The notes below the pieces were generated by a model. It made no database searches. It was not told the DNA's origin and saw only the letters and a list, made by a program, of their open reading frames with translations. Below, piece after piece: positions 44,676 to 52,227 of a stretch of DNA of 64,000 bases (position 1 is its first letter; each line of letters opens with the position of its first letter). The stretch is taken from positions 1 through 64,000 of the forward strand of contig JADLFG010000002.1 of assembly GCA_020845695.1 (NCBI GenBank). The letters are read 5' to 3'. Source of the stretch: Thermoleophilia bacterium. Lineage in GTDB: Bacteria > Actinomycetota > Thermoleophilia > Gaiellales > Gaiellaceae. The translations under genes and the position numbers were made by a program.

Positions 44676-45352
44676 ACGGGGGTCTCGACACCGAGGAACT
44701 CGCGCATGCGATTGACGGCAGAACTCGCGTCGGGCGCGTAGATGTCGGCGCGGATCTCGTCTGCGAACTCCTGGGTGAGGGGGGCTCCACCGACCATCAC
44801 GCGCACCCTGGGCCGCAGCCTCGCTTCGTCGAGGCTGTCAATCACCCGCTTCATCACGGGCATCGTTGTCGTCAGCATCGCCGACATGGCAACGATGTCG
44901 GGATCCTCAGCCTCGACGGCCGAGACGAACGCCTCGACGGGGATGTCGACGCCCAGGTCCTTCACCTCGAAACCGGCGCCCTCCATCACCATCCCGACGA
45001 GCGTCTTGCCGATCCCGTGTACGTCCCCCTCGACAGTTCCGATCACCACCTTGCCCTTCGAGCGGACGCCGCTCTCGGCGAACAGCGGCTTTAGCAGTGC
45101 GAGTCCCGCTTGCAGCGCCTGCGCGGACTGCAGCACCTCCGGGATGAAGACCTCGTCGTTGCGCATCCGCTCCCCGACCACGGCCATTCCGGCGAGCAGG
45201 CCGTCTCGGAGGATCTCCCGTACGGGCATGCCCGCGGCGATCGCCTGCTCAGTCAACTCGCGGACCCCCGGCGTCCCTGGCTCGCCGAGTACCGAGTCGG
45301 CGTCGGCGCGCCCGACGATCACGCAGTTGGCGATGCTGTCAACGTTGATCAC
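44672..45352 (-). CDS. Methylamine/betaine-type corrinoid protein
   Basis: The product is 226 residues from a GTG at 45352 with GAGGAG upstream. An N-terminal four-helix cap (LRDGLLAGMAVVGERMRNDEVFIPEVLQSA, split over residues 45-75) precedes a B12-binding Rossmann domain with the cobalt-ligand motif GDVHGIGKTLV, then VDIPVEAFV and VRVMVGGAPLTQEFADEIRAD. This is the MtbC/MttC/MtgC type. It carries the methyl group from the MttB-family enzyme to MtgA. Confidence 0.9.
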   Translation of the reverse strand: MINVDSIANCVIVGRADADSVLGEPGTPGVRELTEQAIAAGMPVREILRDGLLAGMAVVGERMRNDEVFIPEVLQSAQALQAGLALLKPLFAESGVRSKGKVVIGTVEGDVHGIGKTLVGMVMEGAGFEVKDLGVDIPVEAFVSAVEAEDPDIVAMSAMLTTTMPVMKRVIDSLDEARLRPRVRVMVGGAPLTQEFADEIRADIYAPDASSAVNRMREFLGVETPV

Positions 45353-45378
45353 GATCCGCTCCTCTCTCGTTGGCCGGC

Positions 45379-46878
45379 TCAGGCGCTCTCCGCGCCGGCC
45401 AGCGCGAGGCTATTCCTGCGCTCGTCGATGATTCGGCCGATCTCGGCCTCCGCCTCGGCGGATAGCGGCTCGGGCTGGTGCGTCTCGAGGATCTCGCGCA
45501 GCTTGGCTTTCACCCGCTCGCCCGTGGCTTTCCTCCCTCGTGTCTCCCAGGCATGGTGGGTTTCCCGGGTGAGCACACTCGGCTGCCAGAGCTCCTCGCG
45601 AAAGTGGGTCAGCGTGTGCGGCTCTCCGAGGTATTGGCCGCCGATTCCCACGTGGCGGATCGTCTCGAGAGCAAGGGTGTCGTCGTCCACCGGAACCCCG
45701 CGGAAGATCCGTCGCAACATGCCGACGATCTCATCGGCGGTCACGAGCGCCTCGAGCGAGAAGATGCGGCCCGACTCGAGGAAACCCATGTAGGGCAGGA
45801 GGTGAACCCCTGAGAGGAGGACACCGTAGGCGCCGATTGCTTGCTCCAAGGACATCTGCTGATCGGGGCGCTTCGACTCGCTCGTGTTGGAGAGGCCGGT
45901 GACCGGCAGGCCGTAGTAGTGAGCCAGTTCGGCCGCCCCCATCATGAGCAGGCTTGTCTCCGGCGTTGCGTAGGCGATGTTGCCCGTCCTCATGTCCATG
46001 ATGGCCGGGTCCGACCCCATGATGAACGGAGCCCCGGGCCGCTTCAGCTGGTGGATGACTAGCCCGGCCAGCGTCTCGGCGTTGGAGAGGGCGATCGAGC
46101 CAGCGAGCGTAACGGGGCCGGTCGCACCGCATTGCCCCGAGGGGATGCAGAGCACCGGAATCCCCCAGTCCGCTGAGAGGAGCAGCTTGTCGACGGTCTC
46201 GACGTTGTAGATGAGGGGCGAGACGCAGTTGAGGTAGGGGATGATGAATGGCCGCGCTCTCAGATTGGCCTGGCCGCCCACGGCCACGGAGGCCATCTCG
46301 AAAACGTCCCGCAGGATTGGGCCGTTCTCGACGAGGACGGCGAGCGGCTTCGTCGTGTTCGCCACCATGGCGGCGAACTCGTGGTGGTTGACGATCTCCT
46401 GCGGTATCTCGGGCGTCGCTCGCAGCACCCCCGGGGTCCCGATCATGTCCGTGTTGGGCAGGGCGTCAGCCACCCGGCACGAAACCGCGAAGTCCTCAAG
46501 CGTGAAATCCCGCTCCTCGCCGGTCTCCGGGTCGAGGAAGTAGATGCCCGTGATGCCGAGACCGAAATGGACGTTCTTCTCCCCGAGAAAGAGGGCCTCG
46601 TGCCCGCTCCGGTCGTACACCACGATCTCGCTCGGAGCGGAGGCGATCGCGCTCTCGACGACCTCGCGCGGGATCCGGACAACGCCACCGTCGATCGGGC
46701 AGCCTGCGGCGGCGAGAAGATCGAGTGCGGGCCGGGTTGTCACCTTGACGCCGATCTCCTCGAGGATCCAGGCCGACGCCCCGTGGAGACGTGCGAGCTT
46801 CTCGTCGGACAAGAGCCGGAAACGAGGAGCGTCCCCGAGTCTGCCGACGTTCGCCTCGTAATCGAATCGAGCCGCCAT
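45379..46878 (-). CDS. MttB-superfamily methyltransferase (non-pyrrolysine; possible glycine betaine methyltransferase)
   Basis: The product is 499 residues, the usual MttB length. Family marks include HGASAWILEEIGVKV, HFGLGITGIYFLDPETGEERDFTLEDFA (split), SPLIYNVETVDKLL and SGQCGATGPVTLAGS. In true trimethylamine methyltransferase an amber codon (pyrrolysine) lies after the YGLPVTG-like region; here it reads TGLSNTSESKRPDQQ with no TAG, as in MtgB-type enzymes that demethylate glycine betaine or similar quaternary amines. A betaine importer is encoded downstream on the same strand, which supports betaine. The exact substrate is inference. Confidence 0.85.
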   Translation of the reverse strand: MAARFDYEANVGRLGDAPRFRLLSDEKLARLHGASAWILEEIGVKVTTRPALDLLAAAGCPIDGGVVRIPREVVESAIASAPSEIVVYDRSGHEALFLGEKNVHFGLGITGIYFLDPETGEERDFTLEDFAVSCRVADALPNTDMIGTPGVLRATPEIPQEIVNHHEFAAMVANTTKPLAVLVENGPILRDVFEMASVAVGGQANLRARPFIIPYLNCVSPLIYNVETVDKLLLSADWGIPVLCIPSGQCGATGPVTLAGSIALSNAETLAGLVIHQLKRPGAPFIMGSDPAIMDMRTGNIAYATPETSLLMMGAAELAHYYGLPVTGLSNTSESKRPDQQMSLEQAIGAYGVLLSGVHLLPYMGFLESGRIFSLEALVTADEIVGMLRRIFRGVPVDDDTLALETIRHVGIGGQYLGEPHTLTHFREELWQPSVLTRETHHAWETRGRKATGERVKAKLREILETHQPEPLSAEAEAEIGRIIDERRNSLALAGAESA

Positions 46879-47033
46879 TGCTCATTCATCTCCTTCCGCG
46901 ATTGCCGTGGGAGTGCCCGTCCCGGCTGGAGTGAGCGGGCGCCGTTCGCGAGGACGGCGCAACTGCTCAGGCGCTTCCGGCTCACCGGATGCGGGACGGC
47001 TCTCCTTCCTCGATCGCCCTGATACGCAAAAAG

Positions 47034-47062
47034 TCATAGTCGAACGACCTACCATGATGCAA
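47034..47062 (-). promoter_or_regulatory. Promoter of the corrinoid methyltransferase operon
   Basis: On the minus strand TTGCAT (47062-47057) and CTATGA (47039-47034) are 17 nt apart in an AT-rich stretch, about 155 nt upstream of the MttB start. Confidence 0.4.
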
Positions 47063-47110
47063 TACGAGCCATGACATGAGATCATGCTCGCGATGCGTGC
47101 TCACTGATCA

Positions 47111-47127
47111 ATCTTGCTCTGCAAGAT
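47111..47127. promoter_or_regulatory. Inverted repeat upstream of the MttB promoter
   Basis: ATCTTGC-TCT-GCAAGAT is a perfect 7-bp inverted repeat about 50 bp upstream of the predicted -35 box, a candidate operator. Confidence 0.35.
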
Positions 47128-47376
47128 CGCTAGGCAGACCGTGGCCGTCGATCACGAGGCGTGCCAAGGCGCTGGGGGAGCTCAGCAGGCGAGGCATGGA
47201 AAAGGCTGACCTTCTCCCCATCCGAGCTGGCGGGGCGGCGAGGGTCGCGGCCCGCCTCGGAGACTCGCGCTCGACCTCGAGTTCCTCGACCTCCGGGGAC
47301 TCCGGCATCCGGACACCGCTCGGGTCGAAACGGTTCGCGGAGCCGGCGTCCACCTCCTCGACCTCGACCCGATCAA

Positions 47377-47487
47377 GGCCCTCGGACTCCGGGCGCCCGA
47401 GCTCGCGTCTGACCGTACCGGCTGGCGGGCCGGCCGGTGTTGGGGGGAGGGCCCTCGGACTCCGGGCGCCCGAGCTCGCGTCTGACC
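47377..47487 (+). repeat. Two copies of a 38-bp direct repeat
   Basis: Positions 47377-47414 and 47450-47487 are identical over 38 bp (beginning GGCCCTCGGACTCCGGG), offset by 73 bp. They probably arose by a local tandem duplication that is now separated by diverged sequence. Confidence 0.8.
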
Positions 47488-47761
47488 ACACTCGGAGTAG
47501 GTGGCGGTCAGGGGGCATCTGGGAGATCACCATGCTTCATTACCAGACGCCCTTTGCCCCGCAGAGCGTGGGTCGGACGGCCGGAAGCTGCGATATGAGT
47601 GGGATTCCCAGCTACTTCGTGCGTATCTAGTCAATACTGCTCTTCGGTTCTGGCGCCCGACGGGCGAGACTCGGGACCGGACCCGGTGGTGAACCGATGG
47701 AGCGCGTAATGACCACTCGAGCTCAGGCTCGGTCGAGGACGGCTTCGTTCCCGATCCTGCG

Positions 47762-48583
47762 ATGCATGCCCTGACACCTGACGGGGGGCTCTGTCATCGC
47801 CTGCTGCGCGACCGGGCAGAGGCACTTGCCATCTGTCCGACCCGCGCGAGGGCGGCGACCGACCTCGCCGCTCTCGAGACGGTCGCGGTCGAGCTCGGAG
47901 CGACACGGGCTCGGAGGATCGATGCCCGGCAGGTTGTTATCGACGAGCGGGTGACGATGAAATGCCGCGTTCCGCCCTGCGAGTACTACGGGCTGTGCCA
48001 TCTCTGCCCGCCGCACAGCCCCACCGCAACCGAGTTCGCGGGCTTTCTCGTCCGCTACCGTCACGCGCTCCTGCTCCAGGTCGAGACTCGGCTCTCGGAG
48101 AGCTTCAAGAAGCTCGTGTCGGAGCACGACGGCAAGGGGTACTCCGCCCTCTACCGGGAGCCAGGCTGGGCTGCCGCCTACCACGACACGATGCTGCCCC
48201 TGTGGCACCGCCTGCACCTCGCGGTGATCGCCGTCGAGCGGGCGGCGGTCAGGCGGGGGCACGTTGGAGCGCTTGCGCTCGGGGCTGGGAACTGCGCCTT
48301 CTGCGATCCCGTGGGCCTCGAGCTGCGTTGCCGTCGACTCGGGCTGCCGACGCCGGCTCGATCGCAGGACCCACCCGTCGCTCGTCCGCCCAGCGCGCCC
48401 GCGACGGCCTTCTGCGACCTCACGCGACCGTGCCCGTTTCCGGCGGTCGCCCGTCCGGCGATGGAGGCGATGGGGATCGACGTCGTTCGGACGCTACGCG
48501 GGGTGGGCTGGGAGCTGCGCTTTCCTGCGGGCTCGCACCCCGGCGGCGTCGTCTTCTACACGGGGTTGGTGCTGGTCGCATGA
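47762..48583 (+). CDS. DUF2284 protein (predicted metal-binding)
   Basis: The product is 273 residues. DUF2284 marks are the cysteine cluster CRVPPCEYYGLCHLCPPHSPT near residue 70 (split: CRVPPCEYYGLC then HLCPPHSPT), LLLQVET, LALGAGNCAFCD near residue 170, and a late DLTRPCPFPAVARPAMEAMGIDV. Nine or more cysteines suggest an Fe-S cluster or zinc. DUF2284 genes often accompany corrinoid methyltransferase systems, as here. The function is unknown. The stop overlaps the next gene's start (ATGA). Confidence 0.82.
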   Translation: MHALTPDGGLCHRLLRDRAEALAICPTRARAATDLAALETVAVELGATRARRIDARQVVIDERVTMKCRVPPCEYYGLCHLCPPHSPTATEFAGFLVRYRHALLLQVETRLSESFKKLVSEHDGKGYSALYREPGWAAAYHDTMLPLWHRLHLAVIAVERAAVRRGHVGALALGAGNCAFCDPVGLELRCRRLGLPTPARSQDPPVARPPSAPATAFCDLTRPCPFPAVARPAMEAMGIDVVRTLRGVGWELRFPAGSHPGGVVFYTGLVLVA

Positions 48584-49257
48584 CGGCGTGCGGTTCCGAC
48601 CGCCCCCCTGGTGCTGGTCTCGCCCTCAGCGATCCTACCGTCGACGTCGAGGGTGACCTCGCCGCGCTCGCACGGATGGCAGTCTGTAGCGGTGCGGCCC
48701 GGGCGAAGCCGATTCACACCGGGACGGTCGCCGTTGACGAGCGCACCGTCAGCGCCGCCCACCGCCCGGATTGCGATGAGTCGTGCTCGAGCTTGATGTC
48801 GCCGCCCTCCTGCCCCACCGTCGGCGAGCTTCGGGCCTGGCTCGCGGGCTACGAATGCGGCGTGCTCGTTCAGGTGGAGACAACGGCGACCCCTGGGCTC
48901 GCGGCGCTGCACCAGGGCGCGGCGGGATGGTGCTGCGAGCTCGCCGCGCTGCGGCGAACCGGGGCGTACGGGGAGGTGGTGGCGCCGCTCTGGCGACGGC
49001 TGCACGACGTCGTCTCGGGGCTGGAACGGGAGGCAATGCGACGTGGCTACTACCTCGCGGTCGGTTTCGTCGCGGGTGACTGCGAGCTTTGCGCAACCTG
49101 CGACCCCTCCCGCCTGTGCCGCAATCCACTCGAGGCGCGACCGTCGCTCGAGGCGATGGGAGTCGATATCGGCCGGATGCTCGCTGACGCCGGGTGGGGA
49201 AGCCCGCCGGGCGGCAACTCCTTCGTCGTGCGCACGGGGCTCGTCCTGATGGTGTGA
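48580..49257 (+). CDS. DUF2284-related protein, second copy
   Basis: The product is 225 residues, translationally coupled to its paralogue. The general plan is kept (ARAKPIHTGTVAVDERT, VGFVAGDCELCATCDPSRLCR, EARPSLEAMGVDIGRMLADAGW), but the first cysteine cluster is changed to HRPDCDESCSSLMSPPSCPT, losing the CxxCPPHSPT form. It may bind a different metal centre or pair with the first copy as a heterodimer. Confidence 0.75.
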   Translation: MTACGSDRPPGAGLALSDPTVDVEGDLAALARMAVCSGAARAKPIHTGTVAVDERTVSAAHRPDCDESCSSLMSPPSCPTVGELRAWLAGYECGVLVQVETTATPGLAALHQGAAGWCCELAALRRTGAYGEVVAPLWRRLHDVVSGLEREAMRRGYYLAVGFVAGDCELCATCDPSRLCRNPLEARPSLEAMGVDIGRMLADAGWGSPPGGNSFVVRTGLVLMV

Positions 49258-49421
49258 ACGGGAGAGGCGCAAGAACGGCAGGCGATCGAGCGTCCCCGAT
49301 CGGGAGGCGCCGCGGCGCAGCCAAGCGCTCCGCGGTCGCGGATCTCGGTGGATCCAGTCTCAGCCCGTATCCGCGCCGGGCGGCCGAGCCGACTCGAGCG
49401 GACATGTCCAATTCAAACGAC

Positions 49422-49451
49422 TGGTCACTTGTAACGACCATCAGCTAGGAT
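49422..49451 (+). promoter_or_regulatory. Promoter/operator of the phd-vapC pair
   Basis: TGGTC-N9-GACCA (49422-49440) is an inverted repeat, and TAGGAT (49446-49451) lies 6 nt before the ATG at 49458, giving a leaderless arrangement. The repeat overlaps the -35 region, as expected for antitoxin autoregulation. Confidence 0.4.
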
Positions 49452-49457
49452 CCCGGC

Positions 49458-49724
49458 ATGAAGACGATCCCGGCCACTAAATTCAAGGAGCAGTGCCTTG
49501 CGATCCTGGATCGTGTCGACCCGGAGGGCCTCGTGATCACCAAGCGCGGCCGGCCGGTCGCCAGGCTGACCCCGATCGGGGCCGACCCGGGGGAGCTGCT
49601 CGGGAGCCTGGCCGGGAAGCTCCGGATCACGAGCGATATCCTCTCGACCGGGCTGCGCTGGGATGCTGAACCTGGACACGCACGTCCTCCTGCACGCGCT
49701 CGCCGGCAGCCTCAGGGCTCCTGA
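49458..49724 (+). CDS. Phd/YefM-type antitoxin
   Basis: The product is 88 residues. The N-terminus (MKTIPATKFKEQCLAILDRV) and VITKRGRPVARLTPI are the Phd/YefM dimerisation and DNA-binding fold; ILSTGLRWDAE is typical of the toxin-binding tail in VapC-partnered members. The toxin gene starts inside its 3' end (62-bp overlap). Confidence 0.87.
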   Translation: MKTIPATKFKEQCLAILDRVDPEGLVITKRGRPVARLTPIGADPGELLGSLAGKLRITSDILSTGLRWDAEPGHARPPARARRQPQGS

Positions 49725-50025
49725 GGAGGATCTCCTCCGGCGGGACTCGTGGGGTATCTCGGCGATCGTGCTCTGGGAGGTCACCAAGCTCGCGCAGCTC
49801 GGCCGGATCGAGCTCGACCTGGACGACCCCGGGCTCGGCCGGCTGCTCTCGCGGGTGCACGTGTGGCCGCTCGACCTCGCGGTCTGCCGCGCGATCCCCG
49901 CACTTGATGTGGCCGGCGATCCCGCCGACCAGATCATCGCGGCGACCAGCCTCGTTCACCGAGCGCAGCTCGTGACCCGTGACCGCAACCTCCGGCGCTC
50001 GAAGATCGTGCCGCTCGCCGGCTGA
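49663..50025 (+). CDS. vapC: PIN-domain toxin (VapC family), second system
   Basis: The product is 120 residues beginning MLNLDTHVLLHAL, with the acidic residues of the PIN active site in LDTH, WEVTKLAQLGRIEL and GDPADQIIAATSLVH, and a final VTRDRNLRRS. It is a predicted ribonuclease neutralised by the Phd-type antitoxin encoded just upstream. The start is fixed by the conserved N-terminus, despite the overlap. Confidence 0.88.
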   Translation: MLNLDTHVLLHALAGSLRAPEEDLLRRDSWGISAIVLWEVTKLAQLGRIELDLDDPGLGRLLSRVHVWPLDLAVCRAIPALDVAGDPADQIIAATSLVHRAQLVTRDRNLRRSKIVPLAG

Positions 50026-50101
50026 GCGAGGCGAGGAGTCTCGTTCGGGGCGAGCGGGCTCGCGACTCTCGCAGCGAGACTGCGGAGCCGAGCATGCTCT
50101 C

Positions 50102-50139
50102 GGGGCGGAGCGGGGCGGTCTGTCGCCCCGCTCCGCCCC
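50102..50139. terminator. 16-bp bidirectional terminator hairpin
   Basis: Positions 50102-50117 and 50124-50139 are perfect inverted copies (arm beginning GGGGCGGAGCGGGGCG) around a GTCTGT loop, between the convergent vapC and permease genes. Confidence 0.6.
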
Positions 50140-50149
50140 CGCCTGGTTG

Positions 50150-51652
50150 CTAGCGCGCCCGGGTGGGCACGACGATTCCGTGCTCCTCGAAGTAGCCCGG
50201 CTCGGGCTGCGTCGGGGTCTCCTCTCGGAAATGCGGGGCCTCCTTGTCCTGCACGATCCGGCGGTAGAAGAAGAGCAGCACCGAGCCGGCGAGGACCGCC
50301 AGCGCGATCACCTTTTCCTTCGTGCCGCCGTAGCCGCCGGCCGCGTGCTGGAACCAGCCGAAGCCGACGACCGTGATCACGAGGCAGTAGAGCGCGAGCA
50401 CGGCCGCAACCGGCTTCATCCAGGAGGGCATCCTGATCGGCCGTGGCCAGTCGGGCCGGTCGCGGCGCAGGAGCAGGAACCCGGTCAGCACGAAGAAGTG
50501 GCAGAGCACGTAGCCGAGGTTGGATGCGGCGAGGATGCCGAAGATGTTGCCGACGAAGAGCACGAAGAGGATGTTGACGATCATGTCGAGCGTCATCGCC
50601 GTGCCGGGTACGTGGTACCGGTTCAGCGTCTGGAGCTCCTTGATCGTCAGCCCCGCTCTCGCCACGCCGTAGAGAGCTCGTCCACCGTCGGCGGTCGCGG
50701 TGTTCATCGTGATGATGAAGCTCGCGACGATGCAGATGACGAAGAAGTCAGTCGCGCCCGACGAGCCGACGATCGCGTTCATCGCTCCGACGTAGTCGTA
50801 GGCGGCTACCGACTCCTCGCCAGCGCCGCCGACGAACCCGAGCGGCAGCACCGTGTAGACGACGAGCGAGAACAGCGCGGCCGAGCGCAGCGCGAGCCGC
50901 GTGTCCTTGACGGTTTCCTTGTACTCGGGCGCGAACGTGGCGCACGTGTCGACGCCCCAGGCCGACCAGGACATGAGCCAGAGCCAGACCAGCGCGAGCT
51001 GCCAGCCACCCCACGGTAGCCCGTCGTTGAGCTTGAAGGCGAGGTTGTCGCTCGACCATTCGCCATTGATGAAGCTGAGGAACATCATCACGAACAGCGG
51101 CACCATCAGCAGGACGCCGGCTGCGTAGCCGAACAGCACGCCGATGCGGGCGCCGAAGACGTTGAACAGCCAGACCGCGACGATCAGGCCGATCGCGATC
51201 AGCGCCGGCAGGCCCACGCTCGCGCTGCCGGTCGAGAAGTAGCCTTCGTCGAACGTGCCGCCGAGCGGCTCGCCGCTGAACCAGGCGCCCTGGACGATCT
51301 GGCCGATGAACACGCCGTTGACCGCGAGCACGACCGACCAGCCGATCCAGTAGCCGAACGTCGCGATTGGGCCGACGAGCGTCGAGTACTTGCGCCACCC
51401 CTCGTTCGCGTACAGGGGCATCCCGTTCTTGTCCGGGAACATCGTCGCCAGCTCGGAGTAGATCGTGTTCAGGAAGACCGCGATCACCGCTGCAATCCCC
51501 CAGACGAGCAGGGCCCCCCAGCCGCCGAGATCACCCACCGAATACCCGAGCGAGCCGAGCAGGAAGCCCGGGTTCGCGAGCGCGATCACGAACCCGTCGT
51601 ACCAGCGCAGCGTCTTCAGGAGCTGCCGTTCCTCGATTACCGCCTCTGCCAC
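50150..51652 (-). CDS. APC-superfamily amino acid/amine permease
   Basis: The product is 500 residues from the GTG at 51652. An upstream in-frame ATG at 51715 is rejected because it lies upstream of the transcription start implied by a good promoter (-10 at 51706-51711). About 12 transmembrane helices are visible, with the APC-type first helix region (WYDGFVIALANPGFLLGSLGYSVGDL, split) and the conserved GWGVDTCATFAPEYKETVKDTR-like loop. The substrate is not evident. It shares an operator with the sarcosine-oxidase-like gene at 54165, so an N-methylated glycine or related amine is a guess. Confidence 0.82.
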   Translation of the reverse strand: MAEAVIEERQLLKTLRWYDGFVIALANPGFLLGSLGYSVGDLGGWGALLVWGIAAVIAVFLNTIYSELATMFPDKNGMPLYANEGWRKYSTLVGPIATFGYWIGWSVVLAVNGVFIGQIVQGAWFSGEPLGGTFDEGYFSTGSASVGLPALIAIGLIVAVWLFNVFGARIGVLFGYAAGVLLMVPLFVMMFLSFINGEWSSDNLAFKLNDGLPWGGWQLALVWLWLMSWSAWGVDTCATFAPEYKETVKDTRLALRSAALFSLVVYTVLPLGFVGGAGEESVAAYDYVGAMNAIVGSSGATDFFVICIVASFIITMNTATADGGRALYGVARAGLTIKELQTLNRYHVPGTAMTLDMIVNILFVLFVGNIFGILAASNLGYVLCHFFVLTGFLLLRRDRPDWPRPIRMPSWMKPVAAVLALYCLVITVVGFGWFQHAAGGYGGTKEKVIALAVLAGSVLLFFYRRIVQDKEAPHFREETPTQPEPGYFEEHGIVVPTRAR

Positions 51653-51705
51653 ACCACCCTCCTTGTCCCCGGCCGACGCGACCCGTGTCGCATCGAGAGG
51701 GCGCG

Positions 51706-51734
51706 ACCGTACCACCCTGTGCGGATCAGTTCAA
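51706..51734 (-). promoter_or_regulatory. Promoter of the APC permease gene
   Basis: On the minus strand TTGAAC (51734-51729) and TACGGT (51711-51706) are 17 nt apart, with the GTG start 54 nt downstream of the -10. Confidence 0.5.
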
Positions 51735-51761
51735 GAGGGCGGGTGCCCTGGAAGCCGCGCT

Positions 51762-51778
51762 ATTGCCGTGGTGGCAAT
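51762..51778. promoter_or_regulatory. Operator ATTGCC-N5-GGCAAT upstream of the permease promoter
   Basis: A perfect 6-bp inverted repeat with a 5-nt spacer, 28 bp upstream of the permease -35. The identical motif with the same spacing occurs at 54142-54158, beside the second iclR gene. Confidence 0.5.
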
Positions 51779-51821
51779 ACCTTGCGGCCCGGTCGGGCAC
51801 TGGCGGGAGTCGGCGCTCCCG

Positions 51822-51827
51822 TACAAT
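51822..51827 (+). promoter_or_regulatory. -10 box (TACAAT) for a leaderless transcript
   Basis: TACAAT lies exactly 7 nt before the GTG at 51835, the same arrangement as at 1321-1334. Confidence 0.4.
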
Positions 51828-51834
51828 CGCCCGG

Positions 51835-52227
51835 GTGGGCGGGGTGCCGATCACGATCCGCTGCGACTGCGGCGACGCGCGGCCGGTTCACTACGGCGAG
51901 CGCTGGACGTGTGGGACGTGCGGGCGGACCTGGAACACGACCCAGATCCCGGCCGAGGAGTACCGGGCCTTGATGCGCGACCTGCGCCGCTACCGGCTCG
52001 TTGTCTGGGGCATCACGGCTCTCGTCGTCGGGACCCTGGTTCCGCTCGCCGTTCTCTACAGCTTCGGCCTGTTCGTGTTCGTGATCCTCGCGCTCGGGGC
52101 CCTCTACTTCCTCGTCCTGCCCCGCTGGCGCTCGCGGATCGTCCGGGGGATGCGCGACCGCCCGAGCTGGAAGCTGACACCGGAGGACCCGGGGCCAACG
52201 GGCGCCGAGCCCCGCGGATCGCGCTAG
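51835..52227 (+). CDS. Zinc-ribbon protein with two transmembrane helices
   Basis: The product is 130 residues. An N-terminal zinc ribbon (CDCGDARPVHYGERWTCGTCG, cysteines near residues 10-30; split CDC then CGTC) precedes a helix-rich linker and two hydrophobic helices (LVVWGITALVVGTLVPLAVLY; LFVFVILALGALYFLVLP). The ribbon would face the cytoplasm. No family function is known to me. The stop overlaps the convergent GcvT-like gene by 4 bp. Confidence 0.7.
   Translation: MGGVPITIRCDCGDARPVHYGERWTCGTCGRTWNTTQIPAEEYRALMRDLRRYRLVVWGITALVVGTLVPLAVLYSFGLFVFVILALGALYFLVLPRWRSRIVRGMRDRPSWKLTPEDPGPTGAEPRGSR

Larger units (their letters stand above)
46879..47761. other. Long intergenic region with promoters and a possible gene remnant
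   Basis: About 880 bp between divergent operons. The first 250 bp next to the MttB gene are AT-rich and hold its promoter and an inverted repeat. From about 47140 to 47500 there are plus-strand stretches with coding-like third positions in two frames (around RAKALGELSRRGMEKADLL, then FLDLRGLRHPDTARVETV), but no intact gene, and two copies of a 38-bp direct repeat. The rest, up to 47761, shows nothing clear. Confidence 0.35.

Noticed and set aside
45379..46878. Pyrrolysine-containing trimethylamine methyltransferase
   Set aside because: The frame is open with no in-frame TAG, and the corresponding region reads through ordinary codons.
47108..47533. 141-residue minus-strand ORF
   Set aside because: Low-complexity composition opposite a possible plus-strand remnant, and it includes both copies of the direct repeat; not a convincing gene.
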